A stretch of 54,830 bases of DNA from CAYWWY01 sp964580185 (GCA_964580185.1 CAZOJQ010000016.1:1-54830); one strand, 5' to 3'; positions 42,627-51,351 are shown, counted from the first letter of the stretch. Notes: generated from the letters alone by a model not told the origin. Numbers and translations are program-made.

Positions 42627-43520
42627 TTACCGCATGAAGTCCACAAGCGTGGGAAGCATGATGGAAGCGCCTGTTTTCAAGGCAGCTTGGAGAGCTGTGT
42701 CAGCCATTGTCAATTTGGTATAGACCTCAAGAAAGTCCGCGTCTTGCTCTTTGGAGAGATATTCGGTCATGAAATGCTCAAACTCGGTGTAGCGGTTTTT
42801 GGCCATTTCCAGGAAGTTCTGAGACGCTCCGTTATGGGAGATCATCTGTTGGATCTGGATTTCAAATCGATCCATCTTTTCCAGAGCGATGTCGTTGAGA
42901 TAGAAATCGGGGTTGTCTGCTTTCAAGTTTTTGCTTTGGTTTTCCAGCAGATTGAAGATGCTTTCGTTTCCGCTTACCGTAAAGACTTCAAAAACTGTTA
43001 TGTTATAGGCAAAAGGATACCCACCCAAATCGGTTGTCAATTTGCGATCCGCCGCGGGATCCATCCGAATCATTCCATCCATGCTGACAGGCGCTTGATC
43101 AGCCCGAGCGCCGCCGAAAATGTGATTGCCCGCAACTTGGGTGTTGGCCAATTGAATCATATGATCCCGAATGCGGTCGATCTCCATGGCGATCGTTTTT
43201 CGATCGTCGGGGGTCAGGGTATCGTTGGCGCCTTGGACCATCAATTCTCGGACACGGTAGGTTAGAGCGCTCATCTCGAGGACGGTGGAATCATAGGCCT
43301 TGAGGGTGCTTTCCACCGTGTTGATGTTTCTCTGATACTGTTGGAGCTCTCTCAACCGACTATTGATATTGGAAGCTCGAGTGGCCACAATCGCGTCATC
43401 CGAAGGGTATCGGATTTTCAACCCCGAAGAACCTTGTTCATGGAGTTTGGCCGCTCGTTCAAAATTACCCATAATGTCCCGCAAGACATTGGAATGAATC
43501 ATGTTATGGGTGATCCTCAT
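42627..43520 (-). CDS. flgL: Flagellar hook-associated protein 3 (FlgL)
   Basis: 297 residues. Hook-filament junction protein, exported by the flagellar type III system. The flagellin-like N-terminal coiled coil (MRITHNMIHSNVLRDIMGN, GLKIRYPSDDAIVATRASNINSRL) and the C-terminal helix (LTMADTALQAALKTGASIMLPTL) are both complete, with a central variable part holding GNHIFGGARADQAP. GGGAGGTGA precedes the ATG. It follows flgN by 29 bases. Normally flgK sits between flgN and flgL; it is missing here. Confidence 0.9.
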   Translation of the reverse strand: MRITHNMIHSNVLRDIMGNFERAAKLHEQGSSGLKIRYPSDDAIVATRASNINSRLRELQQYQRNINTVESTLKAYDSTVLEMSALTYRVRELMVQGANDTLTPDDRKTIAMEIDRIRDHMIQLANTQVAGNHIFGGARADQAPVSMDGMIRMDPAADRKLTTDLGGYPFAYNITVFEVFTVSGNESIFNLLENQSKNLKADNPDFYLNDIALEKMDRFEIQIQQMISHNGASQNFLEMAKNRYTEFEHFMTEYLSKEQDADFLEVYTKLTMADTALQAALKTGASIMLPTLVDFMR

Positions 43521-43549
43521 CTGTCTTCACCTCCCATAGGAATCCTCCG

Positions 43550-44044
43550 TTATCCTTTTCCTTTGAAGATCGTCGAATCGGGTTTCGCCTTATCGGGTTG
43601 CAGCGGATTGTATGTGGGTTTGGTTGTTTGCGGGGTAGTGATTTCCCTCAAAAAATCCATCTGCTGCAGGTGGAAACCGATCATCTCTCGGATATTGAGA
43701 TGGAGCATCGTCACCTCTCGAAGCCGTTCCGCGAGGCGAGCCACATGGACCATCAAATCGATCCCGTCCTTTTCCTGTAGATGGGCTGCGATTTCGGATA
43801 CAGACGCATTTACCGGCAATCCGATCTCGACACACAAACTTTGACTGGCTTCGTCTCGGTCCGATTCGGCTTGAGTGATCTGGACTGTGACTTCCTCTTC
43901 CTCCAGTACGATTGCTTCCAACTCTTCATAGTCTCCATCCAGAAGGGCTTTCTTTTTCTCCTCCAGAAGGGAAAGGTATTGACCAAACACCTCAGCCAGA
44001 GACTGAAGTCGATCCATTAACGGGGTCAGCTGTTCCGGTGCCAA
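43550..44044 (-). CDS. flgN: FlgN-like flagellar export chaperone
   Basis: 164 residues, nearly all helical, with an acidic coiled coil (LDGDYEELEAIVLEEEEVTVQITQAESDRDEA) and a C-terminal amphipathic helix (REMIGFHLQQMDFLREIT). It would escort the hook-associated proteins FlgK and FlgL to the export gate. Sequence conservation in this family is low, so the call rests on helix pattern and position between flgM and flgL. The start is TTG, placed six bases after AGGTGA at the end of flgM. Confidence 0.75.
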   Translation of the reverse strand: MAPEQLTPLMDRLQSLAEVFGQYLSLLEEKKKALLDGDYEELEAIVLEEEEVTVQITQAESDRDEASQSLCVEIGLPVNASVSEIAAHLQEKDGIDLMVHVARLAERLREVTMLHLNIREMIGFHLQQMDFLREITTPQTTKPTYNPLQPDKAKPDSTIFKGKG

Positions 44045-44046
44045 GA

Positions 44047-44337
44047 TTATTCACCTAGCAATCTGCGCGCGATTGTCGATATATCGGGAGAATAGGTTCC
44101 GTTTTGGATGGCTTCCCGAAATCGATCCACCAGATCCTGCCGGACCTCGGGGATTTCGCCAGCCTTTTGGAGTAGTTCTCGTAGCATGGTTCCCTGGCTC
44201 AATTGGAGTTCTTCAGAGTCAAACAGCCCTTTTCCGGGCTCTTGAGTTCCGGAGGGATTCGTTGGACGCTCGCGTTTCTGCGTCTCGTATGCTTTGTGGA
44301 ATCCTCCCACTCCTTGGATTTTTCCTGGATCCACCAT
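44047..44337 (-). CDS. flgM: Anti-sigma-28 factor FlgM
   Basis: 96 residues from the ATG; a GTG three codons earlier is also possible. The first half is polar and probably unfolded. The C-terminal half carries the sigma-28-binding helices: GTMLRELLQKAGEIPEVRQDLVDRFREAIQNGTYSPDISTIARRLL, in which the 'VR-x-x-LV-x-x-x-x-x-I-x-x-G-x-Y' pattern is diagnostic. FlgM holds sigma-28 inactive until hook completion lets it be exported. A sigma-28 promoter lies just upstream, giving the classical feedback loop. Confidence 0.88.
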   Translation of the reverse strand: MVDPGKIQGVGGFHKAYETQKRERPTNPSGTQEPGKGLFDSEELQLSQGTMLRELLQKAGEIPEVRQDLVDRFREAIQNGTYSPDISTIARRLLGE

Positions 44338-44378
44338 TTCCTTCACCTGCCTTGACTAAGTTCACACATTGCCTTTCT

Positions 44379-44405
44379 TTATCGGATCAAAAAAAGAAAT
44401 CTTTA
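44379..44405 (-). promoter_or_regulatory. Sigma-28 (FliA/SigD) promoter of flgM-flgN-flgL
   Basis: On the minus strand TAAAGATT, an 11-base spacer, then TCCGATAA. The accepted sigma-28 consensus is TAAAGTTT-N11-GCCGATAA, so 14 of 16 positions agree with exact spacing. It ends about 40 bases before the flgM start and lies in the gap after recG. Confidence 0.8.
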
Positions 44406-44408
44406 CCC

Positions 44409-46778
44409 TTACCCCACATCCACCCATTTCATCCGCTCTCCGTATTGGACCCTAAGCTTTTGGAGAATCTCCGGAAACCGTTCCAAATCGGGGTCACTTT
44501 CAAGAAGAGAGATCGCGTCCTTCATCGATTGGCTCAAAAGGGCCCCATCATCAATCAGATTTCCCAACCGGAAATCGGGTAGCCCATGCTGCCTAAGACC
44601 CAAAAATTCTCCCGGTCCTCGGGTTTTCAGATCGTACTCGGAAAGCGCAAATCCATCTCGGGTATCCGCGAAAAACTTCAACCGTTGATATGTCTCTTCC
44701 GAGCTGTCGTTGGCAATCAGAAAACAATAGCTTTTCTGATCACTCCTTCCCACACGTCCTCTCAGTTGATGCAATTGGGAAAGCCCAAACCGTTCCGGGT
44801 GCTCGATCACCATCACCGTTGCTTCTGGAATGTCGATCCCCACTTCGATCACCGTCGTAGAAACCAAAACAGGAAACTCCCTTTTTGCAAAGGCAAGCAT
44901 GACCTCATCCTTTTCTTCTTGGGTCATCCGCCCGTGCAGTAATCTCATCTCATAACCCTGAAACGCTTTGGTTGTAAGGGTTTTGTACATAGTGGTCGCT
45001 GCTTTGAGTTCCAGTTGCTCCGATTCTTCGATGATGGGATACACAATAAATGCTTGATGCCCTTTATCTGCCTCATCACGCACAAAACTCCAAACTTCTG
45101 GCGCTCTTCGATGATTGACCATGACGGTCTTGACCGGTTTGCGCTCTTTGGGGAGTTCGTCGATGGTCACTACCTCCAGATCCCCATATATGCTCAACGC
45201 GAGGGTTCGTGGTATGGGAGTGGCTGTCATGACTAATGTATCGACTTCGTGTCCTTTGCTCTTCAACGCTTCCCGCTGGCGGACTCCAAACCGGTGTTGT
45301 TCATCCACTACTACAAGGCCCAAGGCGGAAAAAGAAACATCTTCTTGAATAAGCGCATGAGTCCCCACCACAACGGAGATGGTTCCACTGTGCGCCCCCT
45401 CTTTCACCTGCTTTTTTTCTCGAGCGCTCATCTTGCTGATCAGAAGTCCACATTCGATCCCCAAAGGATCCAAAGCGCGTTGGATTCGTTCATATTGCTG
45501 CTGAGCCAAGATGGATGTAGGAACCATCATAACCGCTTGGAACCCCGCCTCCACTGCGTCCACCATGGCGATTTCCGCTACGGCGGTTTTCCCCGAACCA
45601 ACATCTCCCTGAAGCAAAAGGTTCATAACCGTTTCCGACTGAAGTCTTCCCTCGATTTGATCAATCGCGTTTTTCTGCCCCTGTGTCAATTGAAACCCCA
45701 GATTCTGAATCAACCGCTCTTTTAGGGAACCCATGCAGGTTTTGGCGACCCCTTTCAGCTTCCGCTCCTTCTGCTTGCGCAACCATTGCATACACAATTG
45801 GAAGAAAAAGAATTCGTCATAGATCAACCGTTTTTTTCCTTCAGCGAGATGCGCAAAGCTGTAGGGTAGGTGGATTGCTTCAAGAGCCTGTTGGAGGGAC
45901 ATGAGCCCTCGTTGCTCGAGTAAAAACCGTGGAAGGGGATCTTTGATACAGGGAAGGTATTTCATTACCTCTCGCATCATCGACCGCATCTGTTTTTGAT
46001 ACAATCCTGCCGTCAAGCGATATACCGGATATATCTTCCGTTGCGCATCCTCTTTATCCTCTAGCTTTTCATAGTCCGGAGCGGCCATTTCCCAGCTGCC
46101 CCGTTCCAACTTGGGAACGCCCGTCACGCAAAGGGTATCATCGGTTTGAATCCATTGTCGGAGAAATCCCTGATTAAACCATGTCAGAAGGATCTGAGAG
46201 AACCCATCGCTTCCCACGGCTTCGAAAATCTCCCGACCTCGGCTGATTTTCCGGAGTTGGGTGGATACGATCCGGACAATTACTGTGGCGCGTTCCATTG
46301 GCCTGAGCTGCCGGATGGAAAGGAGTTTTCGGCGATCATCGTAAGTACGCGGGTATGCTTCAATCAGATCGGTCACGGTTTCGATGTCCAAGCCTTGGAG
46401 CAGTTTTTCCCTGCGCGGGCCGATCCCTTTTAGGTATTGCAAGGGTTGGTTCAATTTCCCGCAATCGACCATCGTTGGTGTTTCTTGACTCGATTCGAGG
46501 GGAAAGAGATACCACTGGGTTAATTTCTGAAGCATCTCGTGGCCGTTATTGACCCGTTTTTGCTGTCGGTCGGTGTCCAGACGATCAAAGTGGTCATAAT
46601 GGCGGAGGAACTGATTCAATCGCTCCCCACACTCCGGATACCCTTGGATTTCCTCCGGGTCCAGCATATCTGCAAGCCTTTGCAAATTGGGCGCAAGCAA
46701 ATCCGCGTTCAAATTTCCCAAAGACCATTGATCCAGTTGTTCCCGAGCGGAGTCAATCCATTCTTCCAATACAATCAT
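44409..46778 (-). CDS. recG: ATP-dependent DNA helicase RecG
   Basis: 789 residues. Branch-migrating helicase that rescues stalled replication forks. Order: a helical N-terminal extension of about 120 residues (as in the Thermotoga enzyme and absent from most others), the wedge domain with LKGIGPRREKLLQGL and DLIEAYPRTYDDRRKL, then the SF2 motor: LLQGDVGSGKTAVAEIA (Walker A), VVVDEQHRFGVRQREAL (DEQH box), TATPIPRTLAL, STTVIEVGIDIPEATVMVIEHPERFGLSQLHQLRGRVGR, and the TRG hairpin DLKTRGPGEFLG. The ATG overlaps the stop of the repressor gene by four bases; 18 upstream codons in frame belong to that gene. Confidence 0.95.
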   Translation of the reverse strand: MIVLEEWIDSAREQLDQWSLGNLNADLLAPNLQRLADMLDPEEIQGYPECGERLNQFLRHYDHFDRLDTDRQQKRVNNGHEMLQKLTQWYLFPLESSQETPTMVDCGKLNQPLQYLKGIGPRREKLLQGLDIETVTDLIEAYPRTYDDRRKLLSIRQLRPMERATVIVRIVSTQLRKISRGREIFEAVGSDGFSQILLTWFNQGFLRQWIQTDDTLCVTGVPKLERGSWEMAAPDYEKLEDKEDAQRKIYPVYRLTAGLYQKQMRSMMREVMKYLPCIKDPLPRFLLEQRGLMSLQQALEAIHLPYSFAHLAEGKKRLIYDEFFFFQLCMQWLRKQKERKLKGVAKTCMGSLKERLIQNLGFQLTQGQKNAIDQIEGRLQSETVMNLLLQGDVGSGKTAVAEIAMVDAVEAGFQAVMMVPTSILAQQQYERIQRALDPLGIECGLLISKMSAREKKQVKEGAHSGTISVVVGTHALIQEDVSFSALGLVVVDEQHRFGVRQREALKSKGHEVDTLVMTATPIPRTLALSIYGDLEVVTIDELPKERKPVKTVMVNHRRAPEVWSFVRDEADKGHQAFIVYPIIEESEQLELKAATTMYKTLTTKAFQGYEMRLLHGRMTQEEKDEVMLAFAKREFPVLVSTTVIEVGIDIPEATVMVIEHPERFGLSQLHQLRGRVGRSDQKSYCFLIANDSSEETYQRLKFFADTRDGFALSEYDLKTRGPGEFLGLRQHGLPDFRLGNLIDDGALLSQSMKDAISLLESDPDLERFPEILQKLRVQYGERMKWVDVG

Positions 46779-47389
46779 CGATGATCCCGAAACTCCTGGA
46801 AGATCATCGTTACCTTGCCCAAAATCCCACATTCTCGCGCGAATCGGTCTTGATCGATGAATTGAGGCGGATACTGAGCGTTTTCGCTTCGAAGTAGAAC
46901 ACCCGACCGCTCGAAGTACACTCGCTTGACCACAGCTTCATCCTGGTGAATGAAGACCGCAGCAACCGTTCCGGACGGAACGGTTCGACAGGCTTGGATC
47001 ACCACAAAGGAATTCCTTTGGATCAACGGTTCCATACTGTCGCCCTTGACCTTGAGGATGTAGTTTCCTGGGATGTGAGAAGGGATCGCAAAATACCCTT
47101 CAATGGATTCTTCCGCAAAAACCGGTTGGCCTGCCGCGATCGATCCCACCCATGGCAGACGTTTCATAGAACCCGTGACCGGATCCATACCCAACAGCTC
47201 ATCGACCGTCACTTGGAAATGATGAGCCAATTGCCGCAAAGTGTGCGCAGTTGGGAGGGAATGCCCGTTCTCCAGCTTTGAAACCATCTGAACTGAAACA
47301 TCCAATACCTGGGCGATTTCCCCCTGCGTTTTCCCATAACGGTGCCGTAGATTCCTCAAGACGGAACCGAAGTCGTGGGTTTGTTCCAT
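46775..47389 (-). CDS. XRE-family repressor with S24 (LexA/CI-like) autoprotease domain
   Basis: 204 residues from the ATG; GTG one codon earlier is possible. Residues 8-66 form an XRE helix-turn-helix (KTQGEIAQVLDVSVQMVSKLENG). Residues 78-200 form an S24 peptidase with the Ala86-Gly87 cleavage site in SIAAGQPV, catalytic Ser118 in KGDSMEPL, and Lys155 in EAVVKRVYF. Such proteins repress until RecA filaments trigger self-cleavage. It is coupled to recG by an ATGA overlap and divergent from the DUF1659 cassette, with a palindrome over the shared promoter. It is built like phage CI rather than like standard LexA, whose helix-turn-helix is of another type. Confidence 0.9.
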   Translation of the reverse strand: MEQTHDFGSVLRNLRHRYGKTQGEIAQVLDVSVQMVSKLENGHSLPTAHTLRQLAHHFQVTVDELLGMDPVTGSMKRLPWVGSIAAGQPVFAEESIEGYFAIPSHIPGNYILKVKGDSMEPLIQRNSFVVIQACRTVPSGTVAAVFIHQDEAVVKRVYFERSGVLLRSENAQYPPQFIDQDRFARECGILGKVTMIFQEFRDHR

Positions 47390-47499
47390 CACGTATCACC
47401 CTTTCTCTGAACCCATGATTCGATGGGCTGATTCGAGCAGCGTTTCATGAATTGTCCCTGGCTAAGAGAATTTGTTACAAAAAAGTAGTAAACCATAAG

Positions 47500-47529
47500 T
47501 TGACATATATTATATTTTTATGATATAAT
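47500..47529 (+). promoter_or_regulatory. Strong promoter of the DUF1659-DUF2922 cassette
   Basis: Perfect -35 TTGACA at 47500-47505, 18-base spacer ending in TGA, perfect -10 TATAAT at 47524-47529. It is the best promoter in the window. A minus-strand TATAAT at 47514-47509 could serve the repressor-recG operon. Confidence 0.8.
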
Positions 47530-47536
47530 TCTATCA
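47521..47536. promoter_or_regulatory. 16-bp operator-like palindrome
   Basis: TGATATAATTCTATCA pairs with its own reverse complement at 14 of 16 positions (form TGATAkAATTmTATCA). It covers the -10 and start site of the rightward promoter and sits upstream of the leftward -10, a position where the divergent XRE-S24 protein could repress both directions. Confidence 0.6.
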
Positions 47537-47593
47537 TAGGTTGAATCGGGCCCGGTTCTCCCAACACTCTACTTGGATAAAGGAGGTACAACT

Positions 47594-47830
47594 ATGCCAC
47601 TAGGCGACACTGCAGCAATCGACACAACCGCAAAAACACTGACGATGGTACTGGACACTGGATCGATTGTCAACAACCGGCCAGTCTATGCCCGGGTACG
47701 GTTTCCGGTCAAACCGTCCGCTTCGCTCCAGGAGCTTTATGATGCCGCATACACCCTGGAGAAGTACACCCAATACGATCTGATCGCTATTGAAGCGCGC
47801 ACCAATGACCTAATCGGTCCTACCGAATAA
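47594..47830 (+). CDS. DUF1659 family small protein
   Basis: 78 residues. The pattern of an N-terminal 'tKTLTMVLDTG' strand, 'NRPVYARVRFPVKPSASLQELYDAAYTLEKYTQYDL' and a short acidic end is that of DUF1659, a family known mainly from Firmicutes. No function is known. AAAGGAGGT lies at ideal distance from the ATG (an in-frame codon at 47573 is upstream of that site and not used). First gene of a three-gene cassette under the strongest promoter in the window. Confidence 0.8.
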   Translation: MPLGDTAAIDTTAKTLTMVLDTGSIVNNRPVYARVRFPVKPSASLQELYDAAYTLEKYTQYDLIAIEARTNDLIGPTE

Positions 47831-47849
47831 GTGAAAGGAGGGAAAAACA

Positions 47850-48065
47850 ATGGAAACTTTGCAATTGGTCTTCCGTTACTCCGATGGGAAAGGACGAAGA
47901 ACGATCACACTCCCTGCGCCGGTTGCTGATATTGACGATCAGCTTGAGGATCTGGAGCAAGATATGCAAACGTTCTTCGAACCCATCTTGGTTGATCCGG
48001 CAACCTTTGACGAGGCGCACCATATCGAACGAACCTCGACCGAACTGATCAATCTGATCAACTAA
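47850..48065 (+). CDS. DUF2922 family small protein
   Basis: 71 residues: METLQLVFRYSDGKGRRTITLPAPVADI, then an acidic helix, matching DUF2922. In Firmicutes, DUF1659 and DUF2922 genes are commonly found side by side, as here (19 bases apart). AAAGGAGG precedes the ATG. No known function; no signal peptide. The segment EDLEQDMQTFFEPI is strongly acidic. Confidence 0.8.
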   Translation: METLQLVFRYSDGKGRRTITLPAPVADIDDQLEDLEQDMQTFFEPILVDPATFDEAHHIERTSTELINLIN

Positions 48066-48081
48066 CCAAAGGAGGTTGGAC

Positions 48082-48330
48082 ATGTTGAACCGAAAAACTG
48101 CCATTCAATGGGTCTATGAGATCGCTTCTCTGGTGGTACTACTGGTGGAACGCCCCGGCAATGGGGACCAGAAGAAAAAGGAAGCCATCTCGATCGTAAA
48201 AGCCCTCGCGCAAGCCTTTGGATTGAAACTACCCGAGCCATTCTTCACCATGGGGCTGTCGCTGATCATCGACCGAATCGTGAACCATCTGAACAAAAGC
48301 CTCTGGAAACCACTCGAAACGGTTGGATGA
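48082..48330 (+). CDS. Small protein resembling the C-terminal part of LL-H-type holins
   Basis: 82 residues from the ATG (TTG two codons earlier is too close to AAAGGAGG). An N-terminal moderately hydrophobic helix (IQWVYEIASLVVLLVE) is followed by GNGDQKKKEAISIVKALAQAF and a second helix MGLSLIIDRIVNHLNKSLW. The order 'VE...G..KK.EAI' then 'I...V..LN' recalls phage LL-H holin-like proteins, but the strong transmembrane helix of a holin is missing, so this is tentative. It closes the cassette, and a GC-rich hairpin follows. Confidence 0.5.
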   Translation: MLNRKTAIQWVYEIASLVVLLVERPGNGDQKKKEAISIVKALAQAFGLKLPEPFFTMGLSLIIDRIVNHLNKSLWKPLETVG

Positions 48331-48337
48331 TCCAAAT

Positions 48338-48365
48338 CCCCCCTTCTTTTGGAGGGGGGGTTTTT
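48338..48365 (+). terminator. Rho-independent terminator of the DUF1659 cassette
   Basis: Run of six C and run of seven G pair around a short T-rich loop, followed by five T residues. The T tract touches the stop codon of the convergent ABC permease gene. Confidence 0.8.
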
Positions 48366-51351
48366 ATTCGAAATACCGCAAAGAATCCGCAGGGGGCAAA
48401 CGGGATGCTGCATAGCTGGGTAGCAGGGTAGCCAACATCGAGAAGAAGTAGAAGACCAACCCGATCCCGAAAATCTGAGCCCATGGAATGCGGATCTGGA
48501 TGGTCACTTCGGGCACGAGTCCCATCAACTCGAAGCTGGATAAAATCCCTGTTGCATACCCCAATGCGATTCCCACAATCACGATAAAACTGGTTTCCCA
48601 GAAGAAGCTACGAAATACCATTCCTTTGGTGAATCCAATTGCCTTGAGCATCCCTACGAGCCTTTTGCGTTCATACAATGCCTTCACCATCAGAATAGCC
48701 ACACCGACGATTCCGACAATCATTCCGAAGAAAAGAAAGGCCCGAAGAATATCGACGATCCCTTGGATCATTACCGAAGAGACTTCGATCAGATCGTCCA
48801 CAAACAACGAGAAATATCCTTTGGAACGCAAAAGACTGGACAAACCCTCTGCTTGTTGCTTTTTTTCTTCAGCTGTCGTTCCGGTCAGGGTCAAAAAATA
48901 GGTTCCCGCATCCGATTCAGGGATCCCCTGGGGCAAGTGGTCTTGGTGAATGAAGATCCCATTGAACAAGGTAAACCGATACTCGGGAACCACATGGGTT
49001 ACGTTCAATTGAACGGGCGGCGTTTGGCTATTGCCGCGAACCGTAGGCGAAACCGTAAACGGATTTCCTCCTCCGCCCCCAGCAAAACCCAAAGTGCTCT
49101 GCAGCGGTTGGACCGAAAGAGTTTGCCCTTTTCGAACATCCAGAAGGGAACTTCCGCTCACAATGATTCCTTCTCGAGAGTCTCCTTCCTTGTTGTTTAA
49201 AAAGTCGCTGAACCAAAAATCATCTTCAACCACAAAAAGAAAGGTCGGAGTGGTTGAAGCCAAGTTTTCGCCGTCCATGATCTGGACTGTCTGGAATCCA
49301 ACTTGAGAGTACCTTTGGACCGTAGGGATCGTTTGGATTTCCTGTGGATCAACCGTGAATGTAGGCGAAAGGTAGAATGCCGCGACCTCGAAGCCTCCAA
49401 AAAAGGTGTCCCGGCTTTCCCGAAGCGCAATCTCCTCGGAGTACGGAATGATCGTGATCAATGTGATTATAAAGGTCACAACGGTATACATGGCAATCGT
49501 CAGGCCAGTTCTTCTGTGGTTGCGTGAGGAGAATGCAATCGCCACCTTCATGACCGGAGAAAACCGACCATTTCGGCGGAACAAGCGCGTAAAGATCGAT
49601 TCCAGGATCTTGAGGTTGTAGACCACAAGCACAAGTCCTGCAAAGAGAATGCTGAACCCTTTGGTCAGCATGAGAAAGATCGAATCCAGGTCCCCTGGCC
49701 GGACCGTAAATCCGGGATTTAACCAACTCAAAGCCAATACTCCAATGCAGACCGCTGTTATCGCGCCTCGACGAAATCGTTCGGGCAGACAGAAAGGCAA
49801 AGCCAGCACCAGTACAACGGTAGATCCGTAAAAGAGAGCGCCGTTTCGGGTTTGGAGCGCAATAATCAACTGGAAAACCGAAAGAGCGGCAATAAAGAGC
49901 ATCAACCCCCATACCATCTTCTTCTTTTTTTCGGTTGGCATTTCGGGAAATCCTCGAACGGCGGCTACAATATTCATCCGTGAGATCTTCCCGCCGGTAT
50001 AGACAATAACCAGAATCGGGATGATCAACCCAAGCAGAAACCCCGTTAACAGGCTCTCAGGCTTGACAACCAAAGTAAAGACATTTTCGAATTCCGAAAA
50101 GCTCTCTTGAGCGCCTGGGATCGGAAGCACCGTACCCAAATCTCCGATGAATACGCTGATTCGGCTGAGGATGACTCTCGTGATTCCGATCCCCACGATC
50201 ACGCCAACTGCCGAAGAGATGACCGAATAGAACAAACCTTCAAAAAGAATCGCCCGCGCTACCCTCTTTCGGGAAAAACCTAAAGCCCTCAGCGTACCGA
50301 GTTCAGTCCTGCGTTCCTCACCCAACATCAGGTAGATATTGGAAAGCAACAGCGTCCCAGCGAAGATGGCAAAAACGCTCAACGCAAAGAAAAGAATCCC
50401 CACTCCTCCTTGTTCTGCCGAATCCATCCGCTGTCGTTTGATTGGATTGAAGTCCCAGCTTTCCCCGCCTAAGGTCTGGTTGAATACTCGACGGACATCT
50501 TCGGTCAACTTCACTCCTTCCAAAGCCCCCCCTCGATTGGAAAGAATCAGGGTATTGGAATGATCGGCTGGTACTCTCATCAAGGAAGCCGCAGCCGTTT
50601 TGGGCATGAAGATCGTTCCGTCCGAACGGAAATCAAAGCCAAAGGGCATTACTTCATCGGCAGGGACAATGGCTTCAACAACAAATTGAGGCCGGGCAAC
50701 CCAAAAGGCAAGCCGTTCGGTCATATCTTTCAGCAACTCGACAGAATCTCCCACGCGAAGGCGGAGAGAACGGGCTAGGTTTTCAGTAACCACAACCCCG
50801 GCCGAATCATTCGTCAGTGCCTGAGGGAGCTGAGGTCCAAAGATCCCGTACTGATCCTTTCGGTCAAAGTCGATCCCAACAACGCACACTGCGCGGAGAT
50901 TTGCGAAATCGGCCAACCCTCCCCCCGCTCGAACCGCATAATAATCGGCTTTTAGGACGGTCATCGAACCGTCAATCAGACGACGACGGCTCAACTCTGT
51001 TAAAAAGGCCTCCAACGAGGTCGTGGCAAAAGCTGGATCCATCTGAGTTCCTGGTACTTCTCGATCCGCCGGATGCGCTTGGGTGATCAAGATATCCACT
51101 TCGCCAAGATTCCGTTCGACCTGCCCATACAAAAACTTCTGGAAAGAATCGTTCATGCCCATCGATCCTGTGATCAACGCCGTTCCGATCAGCGAACCCA
51201 TAATCACCAAAAGCGTATCGACTTTCCGGCGGGAAATGTTGCGGAAGGCCATTTTGGCCATGGATCGGTCAACAATCATCAAAACCACGATCAGCAAAAT
51301 CCCACCACCGGTGATCCAGCTCAACACCCGCAAAAAGGAAAGGTCAAACAT
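48364..51351 (-). CDS. ABC transporter permease, FtsX/MacB type (long two-module form)
   Basis: 995 residues, inner membrane. Module 1: N-terminal helix, MAFRNISRRKVDTLLVIMGSLIGTALITGSM, a periplasmic domain of about 230 residues, then an FtsX core with ALSVFAIFAGTLLLSNIYLMLGEERRTELGTLRALGFSRKRV. A central group of helices follows. Module 2 repeats the plan: KVAIAFSSRNHRRTGLTIAMYTVV, a periplasmic domain, then ILMVKALYERKRLVGMLKAIGFTKGMV and three final helices. Such permeases work with a LolD/MacB-like ATPase in lipoprotein sorting or peptide/drug efflux, moving substrate by mechanical change rather than through a pore. The ATPase gene precedes it by one base. Confidence 0.9.
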   Translation of the reverse strand: MFDLSFLRVLSWITGGGILLIVVLMIVDRSMAKMAFRNISRRKVDTLLVIMGSLIGTALITGSMGMNDSFQKFLYGQVERNLGEVDILITQAHPADREVPGTQMDPAFATTSLEAFLTELSRRRLIDGSMTVLKADYYAVRAGGGLADFANLRAVCVVGIDFDRKDQYGIFGPQLPQALTNDSAGVVVTENLARSLRLRVGDSVELLKDMTERLAFWVARPQFVVEAIVPADEVMPFGFDFRSDGTIFMPKTAAASLMRVPADHSNTLILSNRGGALEGVKLTEDVRRVFNQTLGGESWDFNPIKRQRMDSAEQGGVGILFFALSVFAIFAGTLLLSNIYLMLGEERRTELGTLRALGFSRKRVARAILFEGLFYSVISSAVGVIVGIGITRVILSRISVFIGDLGTVLPIPGAQESFSEFENVFTLVVKPESLLTGFLLGLIIPILVIVYTGGKISRMNIVAAVRGFPEMPTEKKKKMVWGLMLFIAALSVFQLIIALQTRNGALFYGSTVVLVLALPFCLPERFRRGAITAVCIGVLALSWLNPGFTVRPGDLDSIFLMLTKGFSILFAGLVLVVYNLKILESIFTRLFRRNGRFSPVMKVAIAFSSRNHRRTGLTIAMYTVVTFIITLITIIPYSEEIALRESRDTFFGGFEVAAFYLSPTFTVDPQEIQTIPTVQRYSQVGFQTVQIMDGENLASTTPTFLFVVEDDFWFSDFLNNKEGDSREGIIVSGSSLLDVRKGQTLSVQPLQSTLGFAGGGGGNPFTVSPTVRGNSQTPPVQLNVTHVVPEYRFTLFNGIFIHQDHLPQGIPESDAGTYFLTLTGTTAEEKKQQAEGLSSLLRSKGYFSLFVDDLIEVSSVMIQGIVDILRAFLFFGMIVGIVGVAILMVKALYERKRLVGMLKAIGFTKGMVFRSFFWETSFIVIVGIALGYATGILSSFELMGLVPEVTIQIRIPWAQIFGIGLVFYFFSMLATLLPSYAASRLPPADSLRYFE

